64,000 nucleotides of DNA, taken from positions 1,984,001 through 2,048,000 of the forward strand of contig NZ_CP022390.1 in NCBI RefSeq assembly GCF_003076515.1, given 5' to 3'. The notes under the pieces are model-generated. The model had not been told where the DNA came from. It did no database searches and saw only the letters and a list, made by a program, of their open reading frames with translations. The DNA comes from Alcaligenes aquatilis (lineage in GTDB: Bacteria > Pseudomonadota > Gammaproteobacteria > Burkholderiales > Burkholderiaceae_B). A program made the translations under genes and the position numbers. Every line of letters starts with the position of its first letter. The first letter of the stretch is position 1. Below, in pieces: positions 53,657 through 63,630 of this stretch.

Positions 53657-54511
53657 TCAATTGGCCCTGACCATCATAGCGTTTGTCTGCCTGCGAGATT
53701 CTGGCAAACGGTGACGCGCTGACAGGCGCATCAAGGTACCCAAGGCATACAAAAGGCCAAACACTTCTACCAGACCGGCCAGCACCCACATGATCAGGCC
53801 TCCCATGACCTGATCATCCAGTGCATCCATGCCCGCAATGGCACGACCACATAAATCAAAAATTGGATAGAGATCGTATTCGGTAAAGGTGATGATGGCA
53901 CCCACAATCATTTGCGGCACCATCGTAATAACCGGCGAAAGTATACGCCCACCCACCGACAGCCGGGCCGGTGGCGAAGGCCGGCGATCCAGGATCAGGT
54001 TCCAATACATGATCCCGCTGATCACCACAGACCAGTTCATCAAACGGTACAAACGCCAGTCCAGCATGGAATAGAACTGCACCGTAGGCAGCATCCAGAT
54101 CAGGACCAGGAAAACAAACAGGAAAGCGACCAGTATCGGGTTGGTCAGGACAGCCTGGACACGCCGGCCACTGGGTCGACGCAACCAGTGCGCCAGAGCC
54201 CGTCGCCAGCTTGAAGGCAGGCCAGCGCGCAAGGTTTGACCAGGATAGGCACCCATCAGAAACAAGGGCCCCAGATGATGCAAGATCAGATGCTGGGCCC
54301 GATGAATGAAGAACATGCGCTCGGCGTAATAGTCCAGGCGCGTGTGCAAAGAAAGGTAGAGGAGAATCAGGCCAATCCAGAAAAAGGACTGGCGCAAAAG
54401 ATTGGGGCGGTGTACTTGCCGCCCCCGGACGTACAAAGTGATGACCAGCAAGAAGGTCAAAAGCAGAACAGGAGAAAACTCCCAAGGTGTCAGCCAGTCG
54501 AGCAAGGACAT
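53657..54511 (-). CDS. CtaG-like cytochrome oxidase assembly membrane protein
   Basis: 284 residues with about seven membrane helices and the Caa3_CtaG signature (FFIHRAQHLILHHLGPLFLMGAYPG; MNWSVVISGIMYWN). Members help place copper in heme-copper oxidases. No cox genes lie beside it, and the cbb3-like operon is over 40 kb away. It is 17 bases upstream of the M48 protease gene on the same strand. Confidence 0.88.
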   Translation of the reverse strand: MSLLDWLTPWEFSPVLLLTFLLVITLYVRGRQVHRPNLLRQSFFWIGLILLYLSLHTRLDYYAERMFFIHRAQHLILHHLGPLFLMGAYPGQTLRAGLPSSWRRALAHWLRRPSGRRVQAVLTNPILVAFLFVFLVLIWMLPTVQFYSMLDWRLYRLMNWSVVISGIMYWNLILDRRPSPPARLSVGGRILSPVITMVPQMIVGAIITFTEYDLYPIFDLCGRAIAGMDALDDQVMGGLIMWVLAGLVEVFGLLYALGTLMRLSARHRLPESRRQTNAMMVRAN

Positions 54512-54541
54512 AGCAGCGCCATCCGCAAATCCAGTTGCGGT

Positions 54542-54877
54542 TTAGTTTATAGCAATACGCTCCCGGCCTGCCCACTTCACATTCAACACACCGGGATAAT
54601 CCCGAATCAACCGGGCACGCTGCATCAGCTCTGCTCGCAGTTCAGGCGGGCAGGTCAAGGTCACGCACGCGGTATCGTGCGTATCGGAATGGTCCACCTG
54701 CACATTGGCCACGCGGATACCCGCCGTGTTCAGGTCCGAGTAAATACGACGCCGGATCTGGGCCAGATCGCCACGAGGGCAGACAACCGTCAAACGGGAG
54801 ACGGACAAAGGGGCACGAGCACGCAGGGCAGAGGCCTGGATGCCGGCACGGCGCAAAAAGAGATCAAAAATACGCAT
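54542..54877 (-). CDS. Small protein resembling the MgtC C-terminal ACT-like domain
   Basis: 111 residues with alternating beta and helix (VSRLTVVCPRGDLAQIRRRIYSDL ... VQVDHSDTHDTACVTLTCP). Pattern and size resemble the regulatory ACT-like domain of MgtC, but the membrane part is missing. This is a weak fold impression, not a firm family match. It lies 30 bases upstream of the CtaG-like gene. Confidence 0.55.
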   Translation of the reverse strand: MRIFDLFLRRAGIQASALRARAPLSVSRLTVVCPRGDLAQIRRRIYSDLNTAGIRVANVQVDHSDTHDTACVTLTCPPELRAELMQRARLIRDYPGVLNVKWAGRERIAIN

Positions 54878-55217
54878 ACATTCCCCCTATTGCACATTAA
54901 CGTTGCAACACATCAGGATTCAGAAAGCGCAAGGCTTTCAGAGAATGAAATGGCGGGGAAGTTAAGGCAGCAAGAACAACTGCCTGAGATACCACGCCCT
55001 GAAATTTCCAGGACGCGGCAAGCTGTGAAGGAATCAGCGGGCCTGAAAGCGCCTGGACATAGATAGGTCGAACATAGATCGACTAGCACTGTCGCCGGGG
55101 TCGGGATTCACCACACAGCTCCTATAAAACTAAAGAACCCGTAGTGTAACGTGCGCAGCCCCCTTCCACAAGGCAGCCCCCTAGAAAAACCTTTACTTTA
55201 CAAGGCACTTGATGTGT
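54878..55217. other. Gene-free stretch
   Basis: About 340 bases between two minus-strand genes. No ORF, terminator or repeat stood out. Confidence 0.5.
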
Positions 55218-55667
55218 TTAATACACAGACAAATCCAGCCAGCCCATATAGCGATAAAAGGCCATGATGATGTGCACCAGCCAGAACAGGCTGATATTGG
55301 CAAAGGCAACTGCAGCCACCACCGCCGTCAGGACACTGGGCCAGCCATGCTGGTTATGTTGATCGCTTTGCCGGTTGTAGAGCGCGTCAAATTTTTCGGG
55401 GCTACGCAGAGCCAGAATGACGGCCTCGATAATCCCGGCACTGACTGGCAAGATCAACAAATTGGGAAATAGCGAATCCAGCCCCTGCTCAAACACCAGC
55501 GTTCCCAGAACGGCCAAACTGGTAAACGCCAACGGGACATACCAAAAACGCCGGCCCAAATAACGGTGCTGTGCGCCCACCACGCCTAATAAAAGAGACA
55601 GCCACGCGGCGGTGACTTTATGGCGAAAAGGTTTGGTCTGTACAAATGACAAAGTCTGCTGAGACAT
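55218..55667 (-). CDS. TM2-like membrane protein
   Basis: 149 residues. The N-terminal half has a TM2-type pair of helices with the motif LLGVVGAQHRYLGRRFWYVPL; two more hydrophobic segments follow (~70-95 and 120-145). TM2 proteins have no known biochemical function. It is isolated, 126 bases from the divergent UbiH-like gene. Confidence 0.75.
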   Translation of the reverse strand: MSQQTLSFVQTKPFRHKVTAAWLSLLLGVVGAQHRYLGRRFWYVPLAFTSLAVLGTLVFEQGLDSLFPNLLILPVSAGIIEAVILALRSPEKFDALYNRQSDQHNQHGWPSVLTAVVAAVAFANISLFWLVHIIMAFYRYMGWLDLSVY

Positions 55668-55793
55668 GCAAGGCATCCAATCCGGGCTTGTGCTGCCAGC
55701 CATTGAGCACAGCTGTCAATTGCTTAACGCCAATTTGACAGCCACCTTCCCGTACAATACCTGAATTACTTCCTTGCCGTCATGAGGTCCCCC

Positions 55794-56954
55794 ATGAATG
55801 CCACCGACTACGACATCGCCATTTGTGGCGCCGGTCCCGTAGGCGCATCTTTGGCGCTAATGCTGGCTGCCCAGCACCCAAGCCCGTCACGCATCGCCGT
55901 CCTGGGGAAAAACTTCAATCTGGCCAGCACCGAACATGCTCAAGGCGATCCGCGCACCCTGGCCCTGAATCACGGCAGCCGTCGCTTGATTCTGAATCAG
56001 CTCAAAGCCTGGCCCGAGCGCGCCGCCCTGATGCGCACCGTGCATGTATCCCAAAAGGGGCGTCTGGGCCGTTGCCTGATTCAGGCCGATGAACTGGGCG
56101 TCCCCGATCTGGGCGCGGTGGTGCATTACGATGATTTGCTCTGGGCCTTGCATGCCCGGTTGCGCGACAGCGGCGTCACCCTGCTGCCTGCCCAGCAAGC
56201 CCGTACCCATTCCGCCCCCAAACAAATTCTGGTCGACCACGATGCCGGTCAGGCCACGGCCTTGATTGCCGTGCAGTGTGACGGCGTCCGTCCCAGCGGC
56301 GTACGACGCGATTACGGCCAACACGCCCTGTTGACGACAGTACGCGCCAGCCAGCCTCAAACCGGCTGGGCATACGAGCGCTTTACCGAACATGGCCCCT
56401 TTGCAGCCCTGCCCCACCCTGACGCTCCGGACCTATACGCGATCGTCTGGTGCAATAGCCCGGAGCGCAGCCAATCCTTGGCCGAACTGCCTGTCGACGC
56501 GTTTCAGACCGCCATGCTGCAGGCCTTTGGGGAGCGCCTGGGGCATCTGGAGCTGGTCTCCAAGCGCCACATCTTTCCGCTCGCCTTCCATGCTGGCCCC
56601 AGCCGCTTGTCCGAGCGCCTGCTGGCTGTAGGCAATGCCGCCCAGACCTTGCACCCGGTTGCCGGTCAGGGTCTGAACCTGGGCCTGCGCGATGTCGCAC
56701 AATTGTCACAGTGTCTGGCCGCCTGGCAAGCCGATTGCAGCCAGAACCCCGATCCCTTTTTGGCACGCTATGCCCGTCTGCGTCGTCCGGATCGCTGGTT
56801 AACTGCTGCCATCACCGACACTTTGCCACGTCTGTTTGCCACCAAAAACCCCTTGATCCAGCACGCTTGTGGTCTAGGACTGTTGGCGATGGACACCCTG
56901 CCTTTCGCTCGTCAGCCCTTTGCCCGACAACTGCTGCAAGGGATGCGCGCCTAG
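55794..56954 (+). CDS. UbiH/VisC-type FAD monooxygenase
   Basis: 386 residues. FAD-binding dinucleotide fold at the N-terminus (YDIAICGAGPVGASLALML), then LAVGNAAQTLHPVAGQGLNLGLRDV, the second FAD motif. It probably hydroxylates a ubiquinone intermediate. The ring position (UbiH or UbiI or UbiF) cannot be fixed from sequence. Start: ATG with GAGGT five bases upstream. It is followed by dusB about 95 bases later. Confidence 0.9.
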   Translation: MNATDYDIAICGAGPVGASLALMLAAQHPSPSRIAVLGKNFNLASTEHAQGDPRTLALNHGSRRLILNQLKAWPERAALMRTVHVSQKGRLGRCLIQADELGVPDLGAVVHYDDLLWALHARLRDSGVTLLPAQQARTHSAPKQILVDHDAGQATALIAVQCDGVRPSGVRRDYGQHALLTTVRASQPQTGWAYERFTEHGPFAALPHPDAPDLYAIVWCNSPERSQSLAELPVDAFQTAMLQAFGERLGHLELVSKRHIFPLAFHAGPSRLSERLLAVGNAAQTLHPVAGQGLNLGLRDVAQLSQCLAAWQADCSQNPDPFLARYARLRRPDRWLTAAITDTLPRLFATKNPLIQHACGLGLLAMDTLPFARQPFARQLLQGMRA

Positions 56955-57049
56955 GCCCACCAGCAACAGGGGCCCTAATACGGGGCCTGTCCTTTTCTTC
57001 TTGTAAGTCCTTGCCCACGAAGCCGTGTCGCAGGGTTAAAATCTTCCCC

Positions 57050-58045
57050 ATGCGTATCGGCCCCTGGACCCTTCCCAACCCTATTTTCATTGCCCCCATG
57101 GCGGGAGTCACAGACAGACCTTATCGTCGTCTGTGCAAGACACTGGGCGCCGGTTATGCCGTCTCGGAAATGGCCGCCAGCAACAAGCGCTTGTGGGATA
57201 GCGTGAAAACAGCACGACGCCTCAATCACGAAGGAGAGGCTGACCCGATCGCTGTACAGATTGCCGGCTCCGACCCTGAAATGATGGCCGAAGCCGCCGT
57301 ATTCAACATCAGCAAAGGCGCTCGTATCATTGATATCAATATGGGATGCCCGGCCAAAAAAGTCTGTAACGTCGCCTCGGGTTCAGCCCTGTTACGTGAC
57401 GAGCCACGCATCATTGAAATCCTTGAACACGTTGTCAAGGCATGTACTCCCTACCAGGTTCCGGTTACACTCAAGACCCGCACTGGCTGGGATGCGCAAT
57501 CGCGCAATGCTGTTCGTATTGCCCGCTTGGCCGAAGATATCGGCATCGCCGCGTTGACCCTGCATGGCCGCACACGCTGCGACTTCTACCAGGGCCACGC
57601 CGAATACGACACCATACGCGAAGTCAAGAACAGCCTCTCTATTCCGGTCATCGCCAATGGGGATATCGATAGTCCCGAAAAGGCAAAATTCGTACTAGAG
57701 TACACCGGAGCGGATGCCGTCATGATTGGTCGAGCCGCGCAAGGGCGGCCCTGGATTTTCAGGGAAATCCTGCATTACCTCGAACATGGCGAACATCGTG
57801 CAGCCCCCACCTTTGGCGAGCTGCGCGATTGCATGATCGAACACCTGCAAGACCACTACGTTTTCTACGGGCAGCACACTGGAGTACGTACTGCCCGCAA
57901 GCATATAGGCTGGTATCTGTCGGATATGCCGGACTCCCGACACTGGCTGGATCAGATTAATCGTATCGAAAACTGTGCAGATCAATTAGAAGCCATTACT
58001 CACTGGTTTCAAGAATGCGACCTGGACCAGCCCTACCTGCAATAA
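57050..58045 (+). CDS. dusB: tRNA-dihydrouridine synthase B
   Basis: FMN enzyme that reduces uridines in tRNA. 331 residues. Landmarks: IAPMAGVTDRPYRRLC, INMGCPAKKV, catalytic-cysteine region, LTLHGRTRCDFY and PVIANGDIDSPEKA. Its pairing with fis directly downstream is the same as in E. coli, where dusB-fis is one operon. Confidence 0.95.
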   Translation: MRIGPWTLPNPIFIAPMAGVTDRPYRRLCKTLGAGYAVSEMAASNKRLWDSVKTARRLNHEGEADPIAVQIAGSDPEMMAEAAVFNISKGARIIDINMGCPAKKVCNVASGSALLRDEPRIIEILEHVVKACTPYQVPVTLKTRTGWDAQSRNAVRIARLAEDIGIAALTLHGRTRCDFYQGHAEYDTIREVKNSLSIPVIANGDIDSPEKAKFVLEYTGADAVMIGRAAQGRPWIFREILHYLEHGEHRAAPTFGELRDCMIEHLQDHYVFYGQHTGVRTARKHIGWYLSDMPDSRHWLDQINRIENCADQLEAITHWFQECDLDQPYLQ

Positions 58046-58100
58046 AAGACAGCTGTGTGGCTCTTTTGTATTTAAGTACTTCGTATACCTTCAGAAAAAA

Positions 58101-58340
58101 ATGTCAACGACCAACCCACTAGAACAGTCCGTACGTGAACGCCTCGAACGCTACTTCGCCGATCTGGGCGAATCCGAGCCACGCGATCTGTTGTCGATGG
58201 TCATCTCCTGCGTGGAACGGCCTGTCCTGCAAGTTGCCCTGGAGAAATCCGCGGGCAACCAATCCAAGGCCGCAGAAATGCTGGGTATCACGCGCAGTAC
58301 CTTGCGCAAGAAACTCAGCGCCCACAATCTGCAACCCTGA
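58101..58340 (+). CDS. fis: DNA-binding protein Fis
   Basis: 79 residues, a little shorter than E. coli Fis (98). The C-terminal helix-turn-helix [19 protein letters not shown] is intact and the N-terminal arm is shortened. Nucleoid and rRNA-promoter factor. It follows dusB by 55 bases. Confidence 0.95.
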   Translation: MSTTNPLEQSVRERLERYFADLGESEPRDLLSMVISCVERPVLQVALEKSAGNQSKAAEMLGITRSTLRKKLSAHNLQP

Positions 58341-58366
58341 TTCCTAACTCTCACGTCTCACCTTCC

Positions 58367-59959
58367 ATGAAAATCCAGACAGCTCTTCTCTCTGTCTCCG
58401 ACAAAACCGGTATTGTCGAATTTGCCCAAGCACTCGCCCAACGCGGAGTGCGGCTTCTCTCCACTGGCGGCACGGCCAAGCTGCTGGCCCAGGCCGGCCT
58501 GAGCGTTACCGAAGTGGCCCAGCACACCGGTTCGCCAGAAATTCTGGATGGCCGTGTCAAAACACTGCATCCCAAAATTCACGGTGGCCTGCTGGCCCGT
58601 CGCGACAGCGCCGAACACCTGAAGACATTGGAAGAGCACGGCATTGACCGTATCGATCTGCTGGTCGTCAACCTCTACCCATTCCGTGAAACCATTGCCA
58701 AGCCGGGTTGCACCTTTGCCGATGCGGTAGAGAACATTGATATTGGCGGCCCCGCCATGTTGCGCGCTGCTGCCAAAAACCACGGTACGCCTGAAGGCGG
58801 CGCCTGTGTCGTCATTGACCCTGTCGATTACGAACGCGTACTGGCTGATATGGACGGCCCTGCTGGTCACCCTTCTTACGGCCTGCGTCTGGAACTGGCT
58901 GCCAAGGTTTACGCCCATACCGCCGCTTACGACGGTGCCATTGCCGCTTACCTGAGCAGCCTGGCTCAAGCCGAGCCTGCCCAGGACAGCGCCCCCGAAG
59001 TGAACACCTGGCCCAATGTGCTGACTATTCAGCTCAAACAGGAACAGACGCTACGCTACGGCGAGAACCCGCACCAAAGCGCTGCTTTCTACACAGACGG
59101 CACCATTAGTGAAGGTCTGCTGGGTCGCTACAAGCAATTGCAGGGCAAGGAACTGTCCTACAACAATATTGCTGACGCCGATGCCGCTTGGGAATGTGTA
59201 CGCAGCTTTGATGCGGGCGCCTGCGTCATCGTCAAGCACGCTAACCCATGTGGTGTAGCCTTGGGCGAAACCGCCGAAGAATCTTACCGCAAAGCCTTCC
59301 AAACAGACCCAACCTCGGCCTTTGGCGGCATTATTGCCTTTAACCGCGAGGTGGACGAAGCGGCGGCCCAAGCGATCAGCAGCCAGTTTGTGGAAGTCCT
59401 GCTGGCACCTTCCTACACTCAAGGTGCACTGGACGTGTTTGCCGCGAAAAAGAACGTGCGCGTACTGAGCATTCAGCCCGGTCAGGCTCACAACGCTTTT
59501 GACGTCAAACGTGTGGGTGGCGGCTGGTTGGTGCAAACGCCCGATACGTTCCGCGACAACACCGAAGGCTTCAAGGTCGTGACGCAAGTCCAGCCTACCA
59601 CCCAGCAAATGCAAGACATGCTGTTTGCCTGGAACGTGGCCAAGTACGTGAAATCCAACGCTATTGTGTTCTGCGGTCAAGGCATGACGCTAGGCGTAGG
59701 CGCAGGCCAGATGAGCCGTGTGGACTCTGCCCGCATCGCCTCCATCAAGGCTGAAAACGCGGGCTTGACCCTGCAGGGTTCGGCTGTCGCATCCGACGCG
59801 TTCTTCCCCTTCCGCGATGGTCTGGATGTGGTTGCCGAAGCTGGTGCCACCTGCGTGATTCAGCCCGGCGGCAGCGTGCGTGACGACGAAGTCATTGCCG
59901 CCGCGAACGAGCGTGGTATTGCCATGGTCTTGACCGGCACACGCCACTTCCGTCACTAA
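58367..59959 (+). CDS. purH: Bifunctional AICAR transformylase/IMP cyclohydrolase
   Basis: Last two steps of purine synthesis. 530 residues: IMP cyclohydrolase domain (1-200; [38 protein letters not shown]) and AICAR transformylase domain (~200-530; [35 protein letters not shown]). It lies between fis and ruvC; the ruvC ATG begins one base after the purH stop. Confidence 0.96.
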   Translation: MKIQTALLSVSDKTGIVEFAQALAQRGVRLLSTGGTAKLLAQAGLSVTEVAQHTGSPEILDGRVKTLHPKIHGGLLARRDSAEHLKTLEEHGIDRIDLLVVNLYPFRETIAKPGCTFADAVENIDIGGPAMLRAAAKNHGTPEGGACVVIDPVDYERVLADMDGPAGHPSYGLRLELAAKVYAHTAAYDGAIAAYLSSLAQAEPAQDSAPEVNTWPNVLTIQLKQEQTLRYGENPHQSAAFYTDGTISEGLLGRYKQLQGKELSYNNIADADAAWECVRSFDAGACVIVKHANPCGVALGETAEESYRKAFQTDPTSAFGGIIAFNREVDEAAAQAISSQFVEVLLAPSYTQGALDVFAAKKNVRVLSIQPGQAHNAFDVKRVGGGWLVQTPDTFRDNTEGFKVVTQVQPTTQQMQDMLFAWNVAKYVKSNAIVFCGQGMTLGVGAGQMSRVDSARIASIKAENAGLTLQGSAVASDAFFPFRDGLDVVAEAGATCVIQPGGSVRDDEVIAAANERGIAMVLTGTRHFRH

Positions 59960-59960
59960 T

Positions 59961-60506
59961 ATGCGAATCCTGGGCATAGACCCTGGCTTGCGTCGCACTG
60001 GTTTCGGAGTGATCGACGCCCAGGGGCCCAGCTTGCGCTATGTGGCCAGCGGGACCATCGTGGTCCCGCCCGATCTGCCTCTGGCAGAGCGGCTCAAGCT
60101 GATTTTGACTCACATCACGGAAGTGATTGAGCAAAGCAAGCCCGATACCTCTGCCATTGAAAAAGTCTTTGTAAACAGCAACCCTGCCTCTACCCTTTTG
60201 CTGGGGCAAGCACGGGGCGCCGCCTTGTGTGCACTGGCGGTAGGTGGGCTGGATGTCCATGAATACACGGCTTTGCAGATCAAGAAAACCGTCACCGGCA
60301 GCGGCCACGCTGCCAAAGAACAAATCCAACTGATGGTCCAACGGCTCTTGCAGTTGAACGGCCTGCCTGCGCCGGACTCGGCCGATGCCCTGGCCTGCGC
60401 CATCAGCCATGCCCATCACAGCAGTGTGGTGGGTGGTCTGCAAAAAAGCGGAGCTCTCACAAGCGGGCCGCGCCGTCGCATTCGCGCTGGCCGGATCTTG
60501 GGTTAA
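59961..60506 (+). CDS. ruvC: Holliday junction resolvase RuvC
   Basis: 181 residues, RNase H-like fold. Catalytic acids: Asp in [13 protein letters not shown], Glu in [11 protein letters not shown], Asp in [11 protein letters not shown]. It cuts junctions moved by RuvAB. Directly after purH and 18 bases before ruvA. Confidence 0.96.
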   Translation: MRILGIDPGLRRTGFGVIDAQGPSLRYVASGTIVVPPDLPLAERLKLILTHITEVIEQSKPDTSAIEKVFVNSNPASTLLLGQARGAALCALAVGGLDVHEYTALQIKKTVTGSGHAAKEQIQLMVQRLLQLNGLPAPDSADALACAISHAHHSSVVGGLQKSGALTSGPRRRIRAGRILG

Positions 60507-60524
60507 CTATCCAGAAGGAACATC

Positions 60525-61106
60525 ATGATAGGTCGCATCCGGGGTACCTTGATCGAAAAACAACCGCCTACCATCTGCGTGGATGTAGGGGGGGTCGGTT
60601 ATGAAATCGATGTACCCATGAGTACGCTCTACCAAATGCCGGAGCTGGGGGCGCAGGTCAATCTGTTCACCCATCTGGCCATTCGTGAAGATGCTCACGT
60701 GCTGTTTGGCTTTTCCAGCCTGAACGAGCGCAGCACTTTCAAGGCACTGATCAAAGTCACCGGTATTGGTGCCCGCACAGCCCTATCTTTGCTTTCAGGA
60801 ATGAATGCTGAAGAACTGGCCGATGCCATCACTCGCCAGGAGACTTCCCGTCTGGTGAAGATTCCAGGCATAGGCAAGAAAACAGCCGAGCGTCTATTAC
60901 TTGAACTGCGTGGCAAGCTGGGTGCAGACCTGGGCAGCGGTGGCGCCGTCAGCGCCGTTCCCAATAGCCGTGATGATGTGCTGCACGCCTTGGAGGCATT
61001 GGGCTACTCCAACAAGGAAGCCAGTATTGCTGTCAAAGCACTACCTGATGATATTGATGTGTCGGAAGGGATCAAGCAGGCCTTGAAGTCGCTGTCACGC
61101 GCGTGA
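60525..61106 (+). CDS. ruvA: Holliday junction branch migration protein RuvA
   Basis: 193 residues: OB-fold domain, two helix-hairpin-helix motifs ([30 protein letters not shown]) and a C-terminal domain that contacts RuvB. A terminator follows, and ruvB is about 1.4 kb further on behind a dehydratase gene. Confidence 0.96.
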   Translation: MIGRIRGTLIEKQPPTICVDVGGVGYEIDVPMSTLYQMPELGAQVNLFTHLAIREDAHVLFGFSSLNERSTFKALIKVTGIGARTALSLLSGMNAEELADAITRQETSRLVKIPGIGKKTAERLLLELRGKLGADLGSGGAVSAVPNSRDDVLHALEALGYSNKEASIAVKALPDDIDVSEGIKQALKSLSRA

Positions 61107-61127
61107 CAAAAAACTGCCATGAATAAG

Positions 61128-61160
61128 AAACCGGGCCGTTCAGATGAACGGCCCGGTTTT
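61128..61160 (+). terminator. Terminator after ruvA
   Basis: AAACCGGGCCGTT-CAGATG-AACGGCCCGGTTT followed by TTT. Strong perfect stem. Confidence 0.9.
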
Positions 61161-61250
61161 TTATATCTATCCATGTGGCAGCTTATCCGCCGTGACTCTT
61201 ATTGATGCGATGATGTACTGGCTAATTGCCCTATTGGCTTACTGCGGGTT

Positions 61251-61324
61251 GCTCGTTTGCTCGTTTGCTCGTTTGCTCGTTTGCTCGTTTGCTCGTTTGC
61301 TCGTTTGCTCGTTTGCTCGTTTGC
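61251..61324. repeat. Octanucleotide tandem repeat (GCTCGTTT)9
   Basis: Nine perfect copies plus two bases, in the space between the ruvA terminator and the convergent dehydratase gene. Read on the plus strand from a GTG at 61194, the frame gives a hydrophobic stretch then repeats of LLVCSFAR; adding or removing one unit shifts this frame. No ribosome site was seen, so a coding role is speculative. Confidence 0.9.
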
Positions 61325-61394
61325 AACTCCAGTTTGATCTGCTTTCTGAACCATCGGCAAGATAAATGCTTACGTATGCAAATCACTGACCTCA

Positions 61395-62354
61395 TCAAGC
61401 CAGCAGCCGACCCAAGGCGGAGACATCCACATTACCACCACTGATCAGCACACCAACCTTACGGCCTTGCAAATCCCCCTGACGCATTGCCGCTGCGGCA
61501 CCCAGACACCCTGTAGGCTCCACCACCATCTTCATGCGCTCCGCAAAGAAACGCATGGCCTGAACCAGCTCGGTATCCGGCACCGTCAAAATATCCGTCA
61601 CCATGCTGCGAATCAGCTCGAACGTCATGGGGGCCAGCGCTTGGGTCAGCGCCCCATCAGCAATCGATGCAGGCGGTGCAATCTTGACGATCGCCCCACT
61701 ACGCAAAGACTGCTGCGCATCATCGCCCGCCTGCGGCTCTACCCCAAAAACTTCACAAGCCGGTGCCATGGCCTTGGCGGCCAGCAAGCAGCCCGACAGC
61801 AAGCCGCCTCCACCTAAGGGAACATAAAATTGCTGCAAATCGGGCACTTCCTGAAACAGCTCCAAAGCCGCCGTGCCCTGCCCAGAAATCACATCAGGAT
61901 GCGCAAAAGGCGGGATCAAAGTCAGTCCCTCGCGCTCCACCAAGTCCTGGGCAATCTGGGCACGGTCTTGGGTCAGGCGATCGTACTCAATCACTTTGGC
62001 CCCGTAACCGCGCGTCGCAGCAAGCTTAAGAACCGGCGCATCCGAATTCATGATGATGGTGGCCGGTATACCCAAGAGCTTGGCTGATAAGGCCACGGCC
62101 TGAGCATGATTACCCGAAGAAAATGCCACGACACCGGCTTTTTTCTGTTCATCTGTCAAACGCGCCAGTGCATTGAAACCACCTCGGAACTTGAAAGCAC
62201 CAATACGCTGAAAGTTCTCGCATTTGAAGTAGACTTCGCCATTCAGACGCTCGTTCAATGTAGTGGAAGTCAGGACCGGGGTGCGGTGTGCCACGGGCGC
62301 CAAGCGTTCTGCGGCGGCCACAACATCAGCAAAATCAGGTAATTCCAGGGACAT
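61395..62354 (-). CDS. Threonine/serine dehydratase, short form
   Basis: 319 residues, PLP fold-type II. The Schiff-base lysine is in GAFKFRGG, the phosphate loop in VPLGGGGLLSG, and SSGNHAQAV is typical. It lacks the C-terminal regulatory domain of biosynthetic IlvA, so it resembles catabolic TdcB or serine racemase. It interrupts the ruvA-ruvB neighbourhood. Start ATG with weak ribosome site. Confidence 0.88.
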   Translation of the reverse strand: MSLELPDFADVVAAAERLAPVAHRTPVLTSTTLNERLNGEVYFKCENFQRIGAFKFRGGFNALARLTDEQKKAGVVAFSSGNHAQAVALSAKLLGIPATIIMNSDAPVLKLAATRGYGAKVIEYDRLTQDRAQIAQDLVEREGLTLIPPFAHPDVISGQGTAALELFQEVPDLQQFYVPLGGGGLLSGCLLAAKAMAPACEVFGVEPQAGDDAQQSLRSGAIVKIAPPASIADGALTQALAPMTFELIRSMVTDILTVPDTELVQAMRFFAERMKMVVEPTGCLGAAAAMRQGDLQGRKVGVLISGGNVDVSALGRLLA

Positions 62355-62555
62355 GGCTAAAATCTCGTTTGAAAATTCCAACCCACATTATGCGGGATGC
62401 CAAGCGAAGCAGCCTAGACCCGTCGGCACAAAACGATCCTCCCTGTAGCAGAGCGACGATTTGCATAAGCACTCTGTGCACGCTGCCACGAGCCTCAGTA
62501 CTCAGGCGGCTAGCGCTTGGTGTACCATACTGTATATTCAATCAGCGTAGTCATC

Positions 62556-63626
62556 ATGGCCATACACTCCGATTCGCTCTCCAGCCTGCCTTCTGAACAG
62601 CGCATCATTACGCCCAAACCCTTGTCGCCCAACGAAGAGTCCATCGAGCGCGCCTTACGGCCCAAGATGCTGGAGGACTATGTCGGGCAAGCTCGTGCGC
62701 GTGAACAGCTAGAAATTTTCATCGCTGCTGCTCGACAACGTCAGGAGGCCTTGGACCACGTTTTGCTGTTTGGCCCGCCCGGTCTGGGTAAAACCACTCT
62801 GGCTCACATCATTGCCCATGAAATGGGCGTGAATCTACGTCAAACCTCCGGCCCCGTGCTGGAGCGCCCCGGTGATCTGGCTGCTCTGCTGACGAATCTG
62901 GAACCCAACGACGTCCTGTTTATTGACGAAATCCACCGTCTCTCCCCCGTTGTCGAAGAAATTCTGTACCCGGCCCTAGAAGACTTCCAGATTGATATTT
63001 TGATTGGTGAAGGCCCGGCCGCCCGCAGCGTCAAATTGGATTTGCAGCCCTTTACCCTGGTCGGCGCGACAACCCGAGCAGGCATGCTGACCAACCCCTT
63101 GCGCGACCGTTTTGGCATTGTGTCCCGCCTGGAGTTCTATGACGTCAAAGACTTAACGCACATTGTGGCACGTAGTGCCGGCCTGCTTAATGTCAGCACA
63201 ACAGACGAGGGCACCTACGAAATTGCCCGCCGCTCACGTGGCACACCGCGTATTGCCAACCGGCTTTTGCGCCGGGTGCGCGACTACGCCGAAGTCAAAA
63301 CCGGCGGCATCATCCATACCGAATGCGCCCAAGCCGCTCTGTCCATGCTGGAAGTGGACCCACAAGGTCTGGATTTAATGGATAGAAAGTTGTTGGAAGC
63401 CATCATCCATAAATTCGACGGTGGTCCAGTAGGAGTAGACAGTCTGGCCGCTGCCATTGGTGAAGAGCGCGACACAATCGAGGACGTGATCGAGCCCTAT
63501 CTGATCCAGCATGGTTTTTTACAACGCACTCCCAGGGGCCGTATTGCCACCCTGAACACCTGGCGCCACCTGGGGCTCACGCCCCCACGCAATACACAGG
63601 GTCAGGACCTGTTCGAGGCAGAATAA
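62556..63626 (+). CDS. ruvB: Holliday junction branch migration ATPase RuvB
   Basis: 356 residues. AAA+ motor: Walker [10 protein letters not shown], Walker B FIDEIHRL, sensor GATTRAGML, arginine finger in PLRDRFG, then the winged helix that binds DNA (RTPRGRIAT). It has its own promoter region since ruvA ends with a terminator 1.4 kb upstream. Confidence 0.96.
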   Translation: MAIHSDSLSSLPSEQRIITPKPLSPNEESIERALRPKMLEDYVGQARAREQLEIFIAAARQRQEALDHVLLFGPPGLGKTTLAHIIAHEMGVNLRQTSGPVLERPGDLAALLTNLEPNDVLFIDEIHRLSPVVEEILYPALEDFQIDILIGEGPAARSVKLDLQPFTLVGATTRAGMLTNPLRDRFGIVSRLEFYDVKDLTHIVARSAGLLNVSTTDEGTYEIARRSRGTPRIANRLLRRVRDYAEVKTGGIIHTECAQAALSMLEVDPQGLDLMDRKLLEAIIHKFDGGPVGVDSLAAAIGEERDTIEDVIEPYLIQHGFLQRTPRGRIATLNTWRHLGLTPPRNTQGQDLFEAE

Positions 63627-63630
63627 GCAT

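Noticed and set aside
61251..61324. Octanucleotide tract as a CRISPR array
   Set aside because: Units are directly adjacent with no spacers, and unit length is 8.
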